51,099 bases of DNA from Verrucomicrobiales bacterium (GTDB lineage Bacteria > Verrucomicrobiota > Verrucomicrobiia > Limisphaerales > UBA9464). The translations under genes and the position numbers were made by a program. Shown here piece by piece: positions 1 to 10,000 of this stretch. The stretch is from the NCBI GenBank assembly GCA_005793375.1, contig SXSK01000266.1:1-51099 (forward strand). Direction: 5' to 3'. A model generated the notes under the pieces. That model saw only the letters and a program-made list of their open reading frames with translations, did no database searches and was not told the origin of the DNA. Positions within the stretch are counted from its first letter, which is position 1, and each line of letters starts with the position of its first letter.

Positions 1-53
1 CAAGGAGTTTAAGTCCTTCTCAACCACCAAAAGCAACGCCGCTTTCAACGGGG

Positions 54-1781
54 GTGGCTCCGCGCCCGGAGCAGCCGATTCCAGAAGTTCCGGTCCATCT
101 GGATTTTTCTCAGCTCCAATTCCAGGATTCGTTGCTGCCGATATCGTCCATGAAGAACTGGCAGCTTCGGGAAATGGCTGCTCAATGGTGGGTGACCAAT
201 CAGTCGGATGATCTATTGGGGTTGCCATACTGCAACGTGGAGAGGCTCGAATACCAGGTTCGCGCTGCACTCCGGGTGATCGGCCCCCTGCGTGGTCGGG
301 CATTACTCTCGGATGAAGTGGGACTTGGTAAGACCGTCGAGGCGGGCCTAATCCTAAAGGAATACTTGGTTCGAGGGATGGTTCGGCGGTTCCTGGTGCT
401 CACCCAACCCTCGCTGGTGGATCAATGGGCTGAAGAATTGGCGTCGAAGTTTGCGATCGAAGTAGCGACGACCAATCAGGCGGCGTTTCGCGCCGACCCG
501 CTGGGTTTCTGGAAAGACCAAACCGCGGTCGTGGCATCACTGCACACGCTGAAACAGCCGTCGCACCTTGCCGTCGCCGAGAAAGCCCAGTGGGATTTGC
601 TCATTGTTGATGAAGCGCATCATCTTCGAAATCGAGCGTCTCAGGCATGGCAGGCGGTGAATTCATTACCACGGCAGTTCCTCTTGCTGTTAACCGCCAC
701 CCCGGTGCAGAACTCGCTGGATGAACTGTACAATCTGGTGACCCTTCTTCAACCAGGCCAACTGCCTTCACCGAAGGAGTTCAGCAAGAAGTTTCTGGAT
801 TCTAAACGACCGCATCAGCCCAAGGAGCCCGAGGAATTGAGGCGCCTGTTAGGTCAAGTGATGATTCGCAACACTCGAGCCAACGCAGGACTGAATTTGC
901 CTCCAAGACGCGCAGAAACGGCGCTGTTCGAGCCAGATGCGGAAGAACGTGCCTTCTGGCAGAACTGGGAGACTGAGTTGCGACGCTGCCTCAAAACCTT
1001 GCCAGCCAGCCAGTCGAGCCTGTGGGGACGGTTACTGTTGCAGGCTGCTGGAAGCAGTCCTGCGGCTTGGCATGCTGCATTGGAGAAATTTCCAGATGCT
1101 CACGCTTCTCGAGCATGGCGTCAGACAACGTGTGTCGGCAATTCCTGGAAAAAGAAGTGCGATTTGATACCCCCATTGGCGCGCTCGCCAGGTGGCGTCG
1201 TGGTCTTTACTCAATTCCTGGCGACGCAGGCAGCACTGGAAGATGCTTTGAAGACACACCGAATTCCGGTGATTGCGCTGAATGGAGCCACCCCGGCAGC
1301 CCAACGCCAGCCTCTCACCGAACGATTCCGCAGCCAGGGCGGTGTCCTCCTGCTGACACAGAGCGGAACCGAGGGGCGCAATTTGCAATTCTGTCATCAA
1401 CTGGTGAATTTCGATTTGCCGTGGAATCCGATGGAGATCGAACAACGCATCGGGCGCTTGCACCGACTCGGTCAGATGCATCCCGTTCGAATCAGTAATT
1501 TCGTGCAGTCCGGCACCCTGCAGGAACACTTGTTGAACTTGCTTCAGGAGAAACTGAACTTGTTTGAGCTGGTGGTGGGAGAGGCCGGCCTTATTTTAGG
1601 CGAACGTTTTGCCGGTGAGGAATTTGCCGAGGCAGTTCTGAATCGATGGCGGGAGAGCGAGGGTCGTGTTGCGGATGCGTTTGCTGGGCTAGGCGAGGAA
1701 ATTGCTACGGCGCGAGGCACCTATGATGCCGTGAGGCAACTCGACAACACCTTATTCGCCCAGGACTATGCAAACCTTTGA
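54..1781 (+). CDS. SNF2/RapA-type DEAD/DEAH helicase (5' end may lie outside window)
   Basis: Superfamily 2 ATPase of the SNF2/RapA type, which moves along double-stranded DNA or remodels protein-DNA complexes. Seen in order: motif I DEVGLGKTVEAG, motif II DEAHHLRN, motif III LLTATPVQN, then in the second RecA lobe GTEGRNLQF (motif V) and QRIGRLHRLGQ (motif VI). All catalytic motifs look intact. The listed start is GTG, and the frame stays open upstream to base 3, so the true start may lie before the window; an internal ATG at 150 (MKNWQLREM) is another option. At about 575 aa it has the two helicase lobes and a short tail, but not the long C-terminal part of RapA-like proteins. The next gene, 25 bp downstream, may supply that part. 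No methyltransferase or nuclease is visible beside it, so a defence role cannot be claimed. Confidence 0.85.
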   Translation: MAPRPEQPIPEVPVHLDFSQLQFQDSLLPISSMKNWQLREMAAQWWVTNQSDDLLGLPYCNVERLEYQVRAALRVIGPLRGRALLSDEVGLGKTVEAGLILKEYLVRGMVRRFLVLTQPSLVDQWAEELASKFAIEVATTNQAAFRADPLGFWKDQTAVVASLHTLKQPSHLAVAEKAQWDLLIVDEAHHLRNRASQAWQAVNSLPRQFLLLLTATPVQNSLDELYNLVTLLQPGQLPSPKEFSKKFLDSKRPHQPKEPEELRRLLGQVMIRNTRANAGLNLPPRRAETALFEPDAEERAFWQNWETELRRCLKTLPASQSSLWGRLLLQAAGSSPAAWHAALEKFPDAHASRAWRQTTCVGNSWKKKCDLIPPLARSPGGVVVFTQFLATQAALEDALKTHRIPVIALNGATPAAQRQPLTERFRSQGGVLLLTQSGTEGRNLQFCHQLVNFDLPWNPMEIEQRIGRLHRLGQMHPVRISNFVQSGTLQEHLLNLLQEKLNLFELVVGEAGLILGERFAGEEFAEAVLNRWRESEGRVADAFAGLGEEIATARGTYDAVRQLDNTLFAQDYANL

Positions 1782-1806
1782 TCCCAGTTCCAAACCCTTC
1801 TGACCC

Positions 1807-2847
1807 ATGAAACTCGCTCGATTGCGGCACGACCCAGGAGTGCTCGCGGATTTCTACTCGGAAGCACTTCAACACTGCGGAGCACTTTGCGAACGGACTT
1901 GGTACGATCGACTGGACGTTGTTGCCGAAGGTCCAACGGCTCGGCTATGGAATGATTCAGGTGGCCTGTATCAGACCGAGCTTCGATTTCCGTCCATAGA
2001 AACCGAAGGAGCTCTGGAAGTGGGACGCGATGTTTTTCCCGGGTGTCCACTCACATTCCGTCTCGCAGAAAAGCTCAACGCCAAACCGATGACATTGGAG
2101 CGGTTGGTGATGGCCACGAATAGCACCGCCTCCCGACCGCCTTCGATGGATGTCGCAGAAAAAACCTGGAAGAATCGCTGGCCTGGATGCTTGCGGTGGC
2201 GGTTGGAAGCCCCATTTGCCGCCGGGTTTCATTTCAGCTTGCTGACATTGGTTCGATGCGAAATTCAGGCTATGGACCAGCGCTGGTCGCTCCATCGCGT
2301 GGCGATTTCACTGCCCAATGGAGAATTGGATGACGCACTGGCTGCAGACTCCTTTCTGGAGCCCGCACCCCCTGATGCCCCGCTGCCTTCCTGGCCCACT
2401 CCAGACCCGGCAGCCTGGCATGAACTGTTGAGTGCCGGCATCCAGGCTGATTTTCGAGAGGAACTGGCTGAAGTTCGGGTGCGACAAGCCCGTTACCTTC
2501 GTCGGGAGCTGGAGCGTGTCGACCAGTATTTCGAAGGTTATGCACGGGAGCTTGAAACCCGAAAATCTCGAGGTTGGACAGACCGCGAGGTGGCGGCGGC
2601 AAAGCTTCAACAACTGACGGATCGCCTTAAGGCCGCCAAGGCTGAGCATGAGAGGCGCAGACAGGACCAAGTGCATCGACACGAAATCAGGGTCGTGCCT
2701 CATCTCGACGCCTTGATGTTGATTGGGGAACCCGCGTGGCAGACCACAGTCTCGATGGTTGAAGATCATCGAGTGCAGTCCGTCCGCTCACATTTTGTTC
2801 CGCGAACCCGGCGTTGGTACCGCGAGTCGCACGTCGTCGCGACTTGA
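1807..2847 (+). CDS. Uncharacterised protein with coiled coil, partner of the SNF2 helicase
   Basis: 346 aa, not recognised as a named family. The N-terminal two thirds are mixed alpha/beta. About residues 215-290 form a charged, heptad-like helix rich in R/E/K (RRELERVDQYFEGYARELE, then AAKAEHERRRQDQ), followed by a beta-rich end. No signal peptide or membrane segment is seen. It begins 25 bp after the helicase stop, so the two are probably co-transcribed. In long RapA-like helicases the region after the helicase core also holds a charged helical stretch followed by a beta-rich tail. My inference is that this is the same C-terminal part carried as a separate gene. It could equally be an unrelated DNA-binding adaptor. 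Confidence 0.75.
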   Translation: MKLARLRHDPGVLADFYSEALQHCGALCERTWYDRLDVVAEGPTARLWNDSGGLYQTELRFPSIETEGALEVGRDVFPGCPLTFRLAEKLNAKPMTLERLVMATNSTASRPPSMDVAEKTWKNRWPGCLRWRLEAPFAAGFHFSLLTLVRCEIQAMDQRWSLHRVAISLPNGELDDALAADSFLEPAPPDAPLPSWPTPDPAAWHELLSAGIQADFREELAEVRVRQARYLRRELERVDQYFEGYARELETRKSRGWTDREVAAAKLQQLTDRLKAAKAEHERRRQDQVHRHEIRVVPHLDALMLIGEPAWQTTVSMVEDHRVQSVRSHFVPRTRRWYRESHVVAT

Positions 2848-2899
2848 GACCTTTGATTTTCAGTTTTCGACTTTGAAAAAGTGGCGCGATCGGCTGACC

Positions 2900-3541
2900 G
2901 TGGCGTCGGTGAGTTTATCCGAGTTTAGTTTACTGGCCTTCAGCTCACTGTTCGTGATTGTTGATCCGATTGCGGTGATCCCGGCGTTTCTCGCCATGAC
3001 GCCCCACGACACTCCCGAGCAGCGGACACGCATGGCGCGATTGGCCTGCATCGTCACTGCCATGCTGCTGTTAGTGTTCGCGTTTCTCGGCCAGGCGGTA
3101 TTTCGATTTTTGGGGATTACCTTACCGGCCTTCCAACTCGCCGCCAGTGTCGTGCTGATGCTCATCGCCCTCGACATGCTCCGGGCCGAAAGGTCTCGTG
3201 CGCAGGAGACGAAAGAGGAAGTTGCCGCAGGTGCCGCCAAGCACGACGCAGCAGTGACGCCGCTCGCGATACCCATGCTGGCAGGCCCAGGTGCCATCTC
3301 CACCGTTATCCTACTCCACTCAAAAGCAGCCGGCTGGGCTCAGCAGATGGCCTTGGGCTTGAGTGTGATCTTGGTTTGCATCGCTGCTTATGGCATTTTT
3401 GCCCTTTCAGCCCACGGAGCGCGGTGGTTGAGCCCCATCGCCTTGCGTGTCAGCACCCGCGTCATGGGACTGCTTCTCGCCGCCATCGCCATGCAATTCC
3501 TCCTGAACGCGTTAAAGGAATTGGGCGTGATTCAGGTGTAG
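2900..3541 (+). CDS. MarC-family integral membrane protein
   Basis: About 213 aa, the usual size of MarC/YhcE-type inner-membrane proteins, with about six hydrophobic segments. Family hallmarks are an N-terminal FVIVDPIAVIPAFLAMTP and a second half-repeat with TPLAIPMLAGPGAISTVILL. The family was once linked to multiple antibiotic resistance in E. coli, but that link was withdrawn and the transported substrate is unknown. The ORF track opens this frame at 2723, inside the preceding gene, which is not credible for this family. GTG at 2900 or 2909 gives the normal length; TTG 2873 is also possible. No clear ribosome binding site helps decide. It follows the helicase pair by about 50 bp but has no obvious functional link with it. 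Confidence 0.85.
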   Translation: MASVSLSEFSLLAFSSLFVIVDPIAVIPAFLAMTPHDTPEQRTRMARLACIVTAMLLLVFAFLGQAVFRFLGITLPAFQLAASVVLMLIALDMLRAERSRAQETKEEVAAGAAKHDAAVTPLAIPMLAGPGAISTVILLHSKAAGWAQQMALGLSVILVCIAAYGIFALSAHGARWLSPIALRVSTRVMGLLLAAIAMQFLLNALKELGVIQV

Positions 3542-3717
3542 GGGCGGTCAGTAGATCATGGCGGTTTTTGGAGCACCGTTAGAAACACCACGCTGGAAAT
3601 TCGCGTTTCGAAGATCACCCGGCCAACCAAGAATCGTGGCAGCGGACTGCCCTCACTCCAAAAAGTGCCAGCTCGCGCCTGCAACCTTCTGGGCGGGCGT
3701 CTCGGACGGGCCAAGAA

Positions 3718-4737
3718 CTATTTGGCCTCCGGTCGCGGGCACCGGAAGAGCGTGGGGCGCTTGTCATCGCGGTCAGCGAGTCGGTGGAATCCATTGTTAT
3801 CCACCGCCAGCCAAATATTCTTGGAATCGACCGAGAGCCCTTCGATAAATCCGTAACCAGGATAGGGGTTGAAATAGCCGTCGGAACGGCTCGTCTCGAC
3901 GGCGGCGTAATCGTACTCGGCGAGGACTCGATGGGATTTGGCATCCACTCTCAGGACGCATCGGCTTTCACGGCAGAGAACCCAGAGTTCGCGATCGAAC
4001 CAACAAAGGTCTGAGTAATGGACATCACGGGCCTGCCGTTCAAAGGGTGCCACCTGAAAATGATCGATGATTTGAAAAGTTTGCAGATCCACGGCGATAA
4101 TGCGGCCTACCCCCCTCTCGTTCGCCACATACAACATGTTGTCGCCCACTGCGATCCCCTCAAACGATGCATTCGAATCCTTAGGGTCGAAATAGCGCCG
4201 CACAGGGGCCCAATCAATGGGCAGAACCTCGCCCGACTTCGAGGACGGATCATATCGGAAGACGCGTCGGCTGGATTCTTCACAGACGTAAATCCTACCC
4301 TGGCCATCCACGCCAAGGCCTTCGATATCATACCGTTTTGGCGTGGGTTGTCCGACTCGATAAAGGCGATCGGTGGAAAACAAGTCGGGCGCCGGGACGA
4401 GATCGGCGGTGTTGCCATCGGACCGAAATTTTATCTGATAAACAAGGGGCACGCGATCATTGACGGTGCAGAACGTTCCATCGGGAAGCCGGAGCAAGGC
4501 CGAAGCGTCAAACCGTTCGGGTGTCGCTGTCTGTAGTCGCCAGACGTTACCCACTCGCAAGGTGTAGGTTTGTCCCTTTTGTGTCCTCTCGGCGCGGACG
4601 GCTATGGGCGGGTTGACTATGGTTCGAGACGGATCGGAGACGGGTTTCGGGCCCGACTGAGCTTCGGTCACGCCCGAAAAAACAAAGAACCAAAGACTAA
4701 CCAGAAGGACGTAAGGACAAGTGCTTAGGATGTGCAT
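3718..4737 (-). CDS. Secreted beta-propeller, esterase-like-phytase / SdiA-regulated type
   Basis: 339 aa from the ATG at 4737; the longer ORF needs a TTG. The N-terminus MHILSTCPYVLLVSLWFFVFSG is a signal peptide ending near VTEAQ. The mature part has repeated blade-like units such as DIEGLGVDGQGRIYVCEE, FEGIAVGDNMLYVANE and IEGLSVDSKNIWLAVD. The repeated acidic E-G pairs are typical of the esterase-like-phytase and SdiA-regulated (YjiK-like) propellers. It is probably periplasmic or outer-surface and metal-binding; the substrate cannot be told from sequence. It stands alone, convergent with the MarC gene, with 176 bp between them in which I see nothing. Confidence 0.75.
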   Translation of the reverse strand: MHILSTCPYVLLVSLWFFVFSGVTEAQSGPKPVSDPSRTIVNPPIAVRAERTQKGQTYTLRVGNVWRLQTATPERFDASALLRLPDGTFCTVNDRVPLVYQIKFRSDGNTADLVPAPDLFSTDRLYRVGQPTPKRYDIEGLGVDGQGRIYVCEESSRRVFRYDPSSKSGEVLPIDWAPVRRYFDPKDSNASFEGIAVGDNMLYVANERGVGRIIAVDLQTFQIIDHFQVAPFERQARDVHYSDLCWFDRELWVLCRESRCVLRVDAKSHRVLAEYDYAAVETSRSDGYFNPYPGYGFIEGLSVDSKNIWLAVDNNGFHRLADRDDKRPTLFRCPRPEAK

Positions 4738-4967
4738 TGGGTCGCAATGGTACAATATTCCAGCAGTGGCAACGGGATCGAAATGTTATAAAGACTGAGG
4801 TTGGTCGATGCGGTTTTCTGAGTAGTTTTGACGTCTCAACGTGATGCGAAGCTGACGAAGGAAGGTCAGGACGCTTTTCGAGCGGCCCCTTAGTGGCGGT
4901 GACTTTCTCCTTTTCCCGGAGCAAAAAGAACCTTAGCTTACGCGTACCTGAATTTGGTGACAGGCGT

Positions 4968-5207
4968 ATGAGCGGCACAACCCAATCAATTGACGATAAG
5001 CAGATCGTCCTGAAAAAAATGACACTCTACCAGTGGTTTCGCGAAGAGCGTGAAGAGATTCTTCGCCACAAGTGGTTTGAATCGCAGAAACAGGGTTTTG
5101 ATATTGGGTTTGAAGCGGCACTGACTGATTGGATTCTGAATCATCGCGCCGGGTGGCGCGAGGCGCGAATAGCCGAGCAGCAGTTCCATTCATTGGTTTT
5201 GCATTAG
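4968..5207 (+). CDS. Small acidic/aromatic protein, 79 aa
   Basis: The ORF track starts at 4893, but the ATG at 4968 (MSGTTQSIDDKQ) gives a more natural protein. The core is HKWFESQKQGFDIGFEAALT followed by DWILNHRAGWREAR, a compact helical segment rich in W, H and E. I have the impression of having seen this pattern in other Verrucomicrobiota and Lentisphaerota small proteins, but I cannot name a family. No signal peptide or cysteine pair is present. It lies upstream of pyrR and is separated from it by 177 bp that end in a terminator-like hairpin, so it is probably its own transcription unit. The 230 bp before it (4738-4967) hold no recognisable element. Confidence 0.55.
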   Translation: MSGTTQSIDDKQIVLKKMTLYQWFREEREEILRHKWFESQKQGFDIGFEAALTDWILNHRAGWREARIAEQQFHSLVLH

Positions 5208-5349
5208 TTAGTCATGTTTCTTCTGACACCAAATCGATCGGACTGTTGAAAGTTTCCGCCAACGACCCCGAAATAGGACTGGGCCTGAGCTCCCGACATT
5301 TGTTGCTCCAAGTTCACTGGATTTAGAGGTGATTCGCGTGTTTATTATC

Positions 5350-5376
5350 GCCGGCCGGCTTAGCCGCCGGCTTTTT
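5350..5376 (+). terminator. GC-rich hairpin with T-run just before pyrR
   Basis: GCCGGC (5350-5355) pairs with GCCGGC (5366-5371). After a bulged C, two more G-C pairs close a five-base loop, and TTTTT follows at 5372-5376. This is the form of a rho-independent terminator. It ends 8 bases before the pyrR ATG (5385), so it occupies the place where a ribosome binding site should be. It either ends the small upstream gene or acts as an attenuator. The canonical PyrR-binding loop was not found upstream. Confidence 0.6.
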
Positions 5377-5384
5377 GCTTTCAA

Positions 5385-5906
5385 ATGACCCACATTCTTC
5401 TCGATGCCGCCGGATTCCAGGAACGTCTCAATTGGCTGGCACACCAGATCGCTCAACGCAATGTCAATGGTGCCGACGTGTTGATCGTCGGAATTCAACT
5501 GGGCGGCGTGCACTTGGCCCAACGACTGGCTTCCAAGTTGAGTGCCCTTTGGAATCGATCGGTGCCTTATGGAGTTTTGGATGTCTCCATGCACCGCGAC
5601 GATCTCGGGAACCGAGCCACCCCCTTAATGCGGCCCACCGAGATTCCCGGGGACCTCACAGGTAAGACGATTCTGCTAACGGACGATGTGATTTTCAGCG
5701 GTCGGACGACTCGGGCGGCGCTCGATGCCTTGAATGACTTCGGTCGACCCAAATGCATTCAGCTAGCAGTGATGGTCGATCGCGGGCATCGCGAATTGCC
5801 CATCACGCCAGACTTTGTCGGATTACCGGTGGAGACTCGCGTGGATCAACGTGTGGAAGTTCTTTTTGTCGAGGAGGCAGGCCGAGACGAAATCCAGTTG
5901 GTCTAG
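5385..5906 (+). CDS. pyrR: PyrR, pyrimidine operon regulator / uracil phosphoribosyltransferase
   Basis: 173 aa, the standard PyrR length. It has the type I phosphoribosyltransferase fold, with the PRPP loop at about residues 95-112 (ILLTDDVIFSGRTTRAAL) and the conserved DVSMHRDD segment. PyrR proteins bind pyr mRNA leaders in response to UMP/UTP, and many also make UMP from uracil and PRPP. In the cytoplasm it would control the following pyrB, which begins 68 bp downstream in the same direction. The usual pyrR-pyrB-pyrC order stops after pyrB here. There is no Shine-Dalgarno before the ATG; the preceding bases are the T-run of a hairpin. Confidence 0.93.
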   Translation: MTHILLDAAGFQERLNWLAHQIAQRNVNGADVLIVGIQLGGVHLAQRLASKLSALWNRSVPYGVLDVSMHRDDLGNRATPLMRPTEIPGDLTGKTILLTDDVIFSGRTTRAALDALNDFGRPKCIQLAVMVDRGHRELPITPDFVGLPVETRVDQRVEVLFVEEAGRDEIQLV

Positions 5907-5974
5907 CGCTTGAATTGAATCTCTCGACAGACGGTGAATGACGGAGTAGCCCTGTTGAGCCCTCCTATCGCCTT

Positions 5975-6925
5975 ATGCCTCACTCCTGGACTCGCCAACA
6001 CCTGCTGGACCTGCAATCGCTCAGCGCGGACGAGCTGGTGGTTTTGCTAGACACGGCAAGACACTTCAAGCAAGTCGGCGAACGATCCATCAAAAAGGTA
6101 CCCGCGTTGCGCGGCAAGACCATCGTCAATCTCTTTGTCGAACCGAGCACTCGTACACGGATCAGTTTCGAATTGGCCGGACTGCGCCTCAGTGCAGATA
6201 TCATCAATTTCAGCGCCGAATCGTCTTCGTTCAAAAAGGGCGAATCGCTCAAGGATACCGCTCTCAACCTGGAGGCTCTAAATGCCGACTTTATCGTCAT
6301 CCGACATGGCGCCAGTGGGGCTCCACACTTCCTGTCGAGATTCCTAAAGGCTCACGTGGTAAACGCCGGTGATGGCGCTCACGAGCATCCCACGCAAGGG
6401 CTGTTGGACGCGTTCACTATACGCGAAAAGAAAGGACGCATCGAGGGTCTCAACGTGACCATCCTCGGCGATATTCTCTACAGCCGAGTCGCGCGCTCCA
6501 ATATCTGGGCACTCCAAAAACTGGGCGCGAATGTCACGTTGTGTGGGCCTCCTAGCCTGGTGCCGAAGATCTTCGAGGAAATCGGATGCCGGGTAGTCTG
6601 GAACATGGAAGAGGCCTTGCGCGATGCGGATGTCATCAACCTCCTCCGCATCCAGCATGAACGCCAGCGCGCCACCATGTTTCCGAGCATTGGTGAATAC
6701 GCCGGCCTCTTTGGCCTCAACCAGTCTCGGCGACATCTGGTGAAACCCGACGCGTTAATCATGCACCCGGGTCCCATTAATCGAGGTGTCGAAATCGACA
6801 ACACCTTCGCAGATGGGGCGCAATCCGTGATATTGCAACAAGTCACGAACGGCCTCGCCATCCGCATGGCCGTACTTTTCTTGCTCGGCGGCGGGCGTCG
6901 AGAGGAAATTGCCGCGGCGGTGTAA
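5975..6925 (+). CDS. pyrB: PyrB, aspartate carbamoyltransferase catalytic subunit
   Basis: 316 aa, the normal size for the catalytic chain. It joins carbamoyl phosphate and L-aspartate to N-carbamoylaspartate, the committed step of pyrimidine synthesis. Hallmarks seen: the carbamoyl-phosphate loop EPSTRTRISFE (about residue 54), HPTQGLLD, and the aspartate-side segment MHPGPINRGVE near the C-terminus. No pyrI regulatory subunit is present, as expected for a PyrR-associated class. The next gene is unrelated, so dihydroorotase must be elsewhere. carB at the far end of the window makes its substrate. Confidence 0.96.
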   Translation: MPHSWTRQHLLDLQSLSADELVVLLDTARHFKQVGERSIKKVPALRGKTIVNLFVEPSTRTRISFELAGLRLSADIINFSAESSSFKKGESLKDTALNLEALNADFIVIRHGASGAPHFLSRFLKAHVVNAGDGAHEHPTQGLLDAFTIREKKGRIEGLNVTILGDILYSRVARSNIWALQKLGANVTLCGPPSLVPKIFEEIGCRVVWNMEEALRDADVINLLRIQHERQRATMFPSIGEYAGLFGLNQSRRHLVKPDALIMHPGPINRGVEIDNTFADGAQSVILQQVTNGLAIRMAVLFLLGGGRREEIAAAV

Positions 6926-7061
6926 CTATCAGAATCCAGGGGATTTACACCCACAACGCGGCGTGACACCGCGATGACTCCTGCAACGACCCGGTCTGGC
7001 TTTGGGCGCCGCGTTGAACCCTTGAAATATCCCAATTCCACTGTTTTATTGCCACACTCCC

Positions 7062-10000
7062 ATGAGGCTTCAATCTGCGGCCATGTCCTTTTTTGCCCGC
7101 GACTCACGTTGGTTTTACTCAAACCCAACCATTCGGCGAGGGGTACTGAATGTGTTGGTACTGATATCGGCAGTCATTCTAGATCCTTTGACAGCGGCGG
7201 ATATCGACCGGGTTCGAGAAGCAGACTCGGTCCGTAGCGGGTATCGCCCGCTGGTCGCGGCAGATCGGGTAGCTACGCCCATTCTCGCTCCCGCATCGAA
7301 GGAAGGCGAAATCCGGCTCAAACAATTCAAGGTAGCCCCAGGATTGAAAGTCGAGTTGTGGGCCGCTGAACCCATGCTCGCCAATCCAGTAGCGTTCAGC
7401 GTCGATGAACAGGGACGAGTCTTTACGAGCGAAACCTATCGATATCGCTCCAGCGTCCTCGATATCCGCCACTACATGTTCATGCTCGAAGACGATCTGG
7501 CATCCCGGAGTTTGGACGATCGCCTCAAGCAAATTCGGAAATGGTTTGGGCCGGATGGCGAGAGATTGTTGTCGCAGGAAACCGAGGTAATCCGAATGCT
7601 GACCGACACCAACGGGGATGGAAGAGCCGATCAATCGACCGTTTTTGCGGATGGATTCAATTCCCCATTGGATGGCATTGCCTCAGGAGTGTTGGCTCGG
7701 CGGGGGGAAGTTTGGGTGACAGACATTCCCAGCTTGTGGCGGTTTCGGTCGGGCAATGGTGATTCTTCAAGAGACGCGAGCACCGGATTGAAGGTCTCCA
7801 ATCGACTTGCGTCCTCGCCAAGAGCCATGAGGGGTTTCGTCGCCGAAGAATTGCAGCGCGGCTTTGGCGTGCGATTCAGTTTTACTGGGCACGATCTCCA
7901 CGGATTAAAGTTCGGTCCAGACGGACGCTTGTATTTTTCTTGTGGCGATCGGGGCGCGCGACTGCTGACCAAGGAAGGGAAAACCATCGATCTGCCGGAC
8001 GAAGGTGCCGTGTTTCGATGTGAACCAGACGGGTCCAACTTGGAAGTGGTTCACCGCGGACTGCGAAATCCGCAAGAGCTGGCATTCGACGAGTACGGGA
8101 ATCTATTCACAGGGGACAATGATTCCGATCAGGGTGATCGTGAGCGTTGGGTATTGATTCAGGAAGGCGCGGACAGTGGCTGGCGTGTGGGACACCAGCA
8201 TGCGCCGCTTGGCAATGCGGGCATGTGGAACCTGGAACGGCTGTGGGTCCCCCATTTTGAAGGGCAAGCGGCTTACGTGATGCCACCGATCGCGAACCTC
8301 GGGGATGGGCCCAGTGGCATTGTCTATGACTACGCTGGCACGTACTCAGGTTCTCAGCCTCGCACTGGTCTGGCGTCACATGGTGGCCCAGCGCACCGAT
8401 TCCTCATGGCCTATTTCAAGGGAACCAGTGCCAAAAGCGGCATTTATTCCGTCGCGCTCCGCGCGAATGGCGCCGCCTTCGAGCTAGTCGATCACCAGGA
8501 GTTTGTGTGGAACTCGCTGGTGCCGGATGTGGATATCGGTCCAGACGGCGCCGTGTGGTTTGCCGATTGGCACGAGGGCTGGCCCAAGAGCAACAAAGGG
8601 CGAATCTATCGAGCATTCCCCAGCTCGCTGGAAAACGATCCCATAGCCAAGGAGACCCAACGACTTCTGGCGGAGGGACTGTCGCAGCGCGGAGCGGGCG
8701 AGTTGCTAGCCCTACTGACACATCCGGATATGCGCGTGCGGCAGGAAGCTCAATTTGAATTGGCGGCCCGCGGAACCAGTTCATATCCAGGCCTGCGCGA
8801 TGTGGCGCTCACCTCGCCAAATCTTTTCGCACGATTGCATGCCATGTGGGGGATAGGCCAGTTGGCGCGGGTGCTGCCGCTTAATGCCTTTGTCGAAGAA
8901 CTCGCCGCACTCAAGCCATTGCTTTCCGATTCCTATCCAGAAGTGCGTGCGCAGGCAGCACGATTGCTGGGAAGTTCCAAATTACTTTCTGCTGCCCAAG
9001 GAATCGCATCGCTGACGCGGAATTCTTCCGAACGCGTCCGGTTCATGGCATTACAGGCGCTCGGTGATCTGCTTTCGGATCCCCGCGTGGGTCGGGTCAA
9101 TCGATCGGATGGGGGCAGCGCGGGAAAAATGCAAGACACGCCACTCTATGTGGGTTTTGCTCTCCTCAAATCCCAACCGCCAACACCCCAGTTTATTGCG
9201 GCGGGACAGCAACTCTTCAATACTCCGGAGCTGATCGAACGAGCGTTCCAAGTCTCGAGATCGCGTCCGCAAGACTCGAAACTTTTCTCGCTGAGTGCCG
9301 TCGTCGCGGCCCGCCGCATGGAGCACCCCAGCGCCTCTCTTTTTCTTGAATCTCTGGATCCATTGGTACAACTGGAAGCGGCTCGAGCCATCAATGATTT
9401 GCCGATTGTTGGAGCACTCCCAGCATTAGCCGCCATGGGTCAGCCGGGACTGCTCGACAAGTTGCTCCATCAGTTTTCGGCGTTGACTACCGAACTTCAT
9501 CCACCACGGGTCCGGATTTCACCAGGCGCCATTCGGGATGTGCGCGTCGACCAACCCCTGCCCTGGACCAACGCGCCCATCGATCAGTTGGCACCGATGC
9601 TCTTGCGAATCGTCAACGCCAACTTCCGCTTAGGAACCCCTGAAACGGCTGTCCGTCTCGCGGCACTGACGGTTCGCAAAGATCTGCCAGAGCAGATCCG
9701 CTCGGAAGCCGTCTTTGCACTGGCGAGCTGGAGCAAACCTGCTCAGAGGGATCGTGTGACCGGCAATTTCCGGCCACTTGCGGCTCGCGATGCGACGCCA
9801 GCGCGCGATGCCTTGCGGCCCCAACTCGCGGTCTTGTTCGGCCCTGGTTCCTCGGAATTACAAATCGCTGCGGCCGATGCGGTGGCGCGACTCGAGTTGC
9901 GTGAAGCAGCGCCTGAGTTGAAAGCTCTGTTGGGGAACAGGGCAGCCTCGGTATTCGCTCGAGCCAAGGCGTTGCGGTCGTTGGCGATTCTCAAGAGCGA

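Noticed and set aside
1-2847. DISARM-type or other known phage-defence island
   Set aside because: Only an SNF2 helicase and a coiled-coil protein are visible; no methyltransferase, nuclease or other defence marker is in the window.
2723-2899. N-terminal extension of the MarC ORF
   Set aside because: Lies inside the preceding gene and is not seen in a family of about 200 aa.
6957-6973. CGCGG/CCGCG hairpin after pyrB
   Set aside because: Only five pairs and no T-run.
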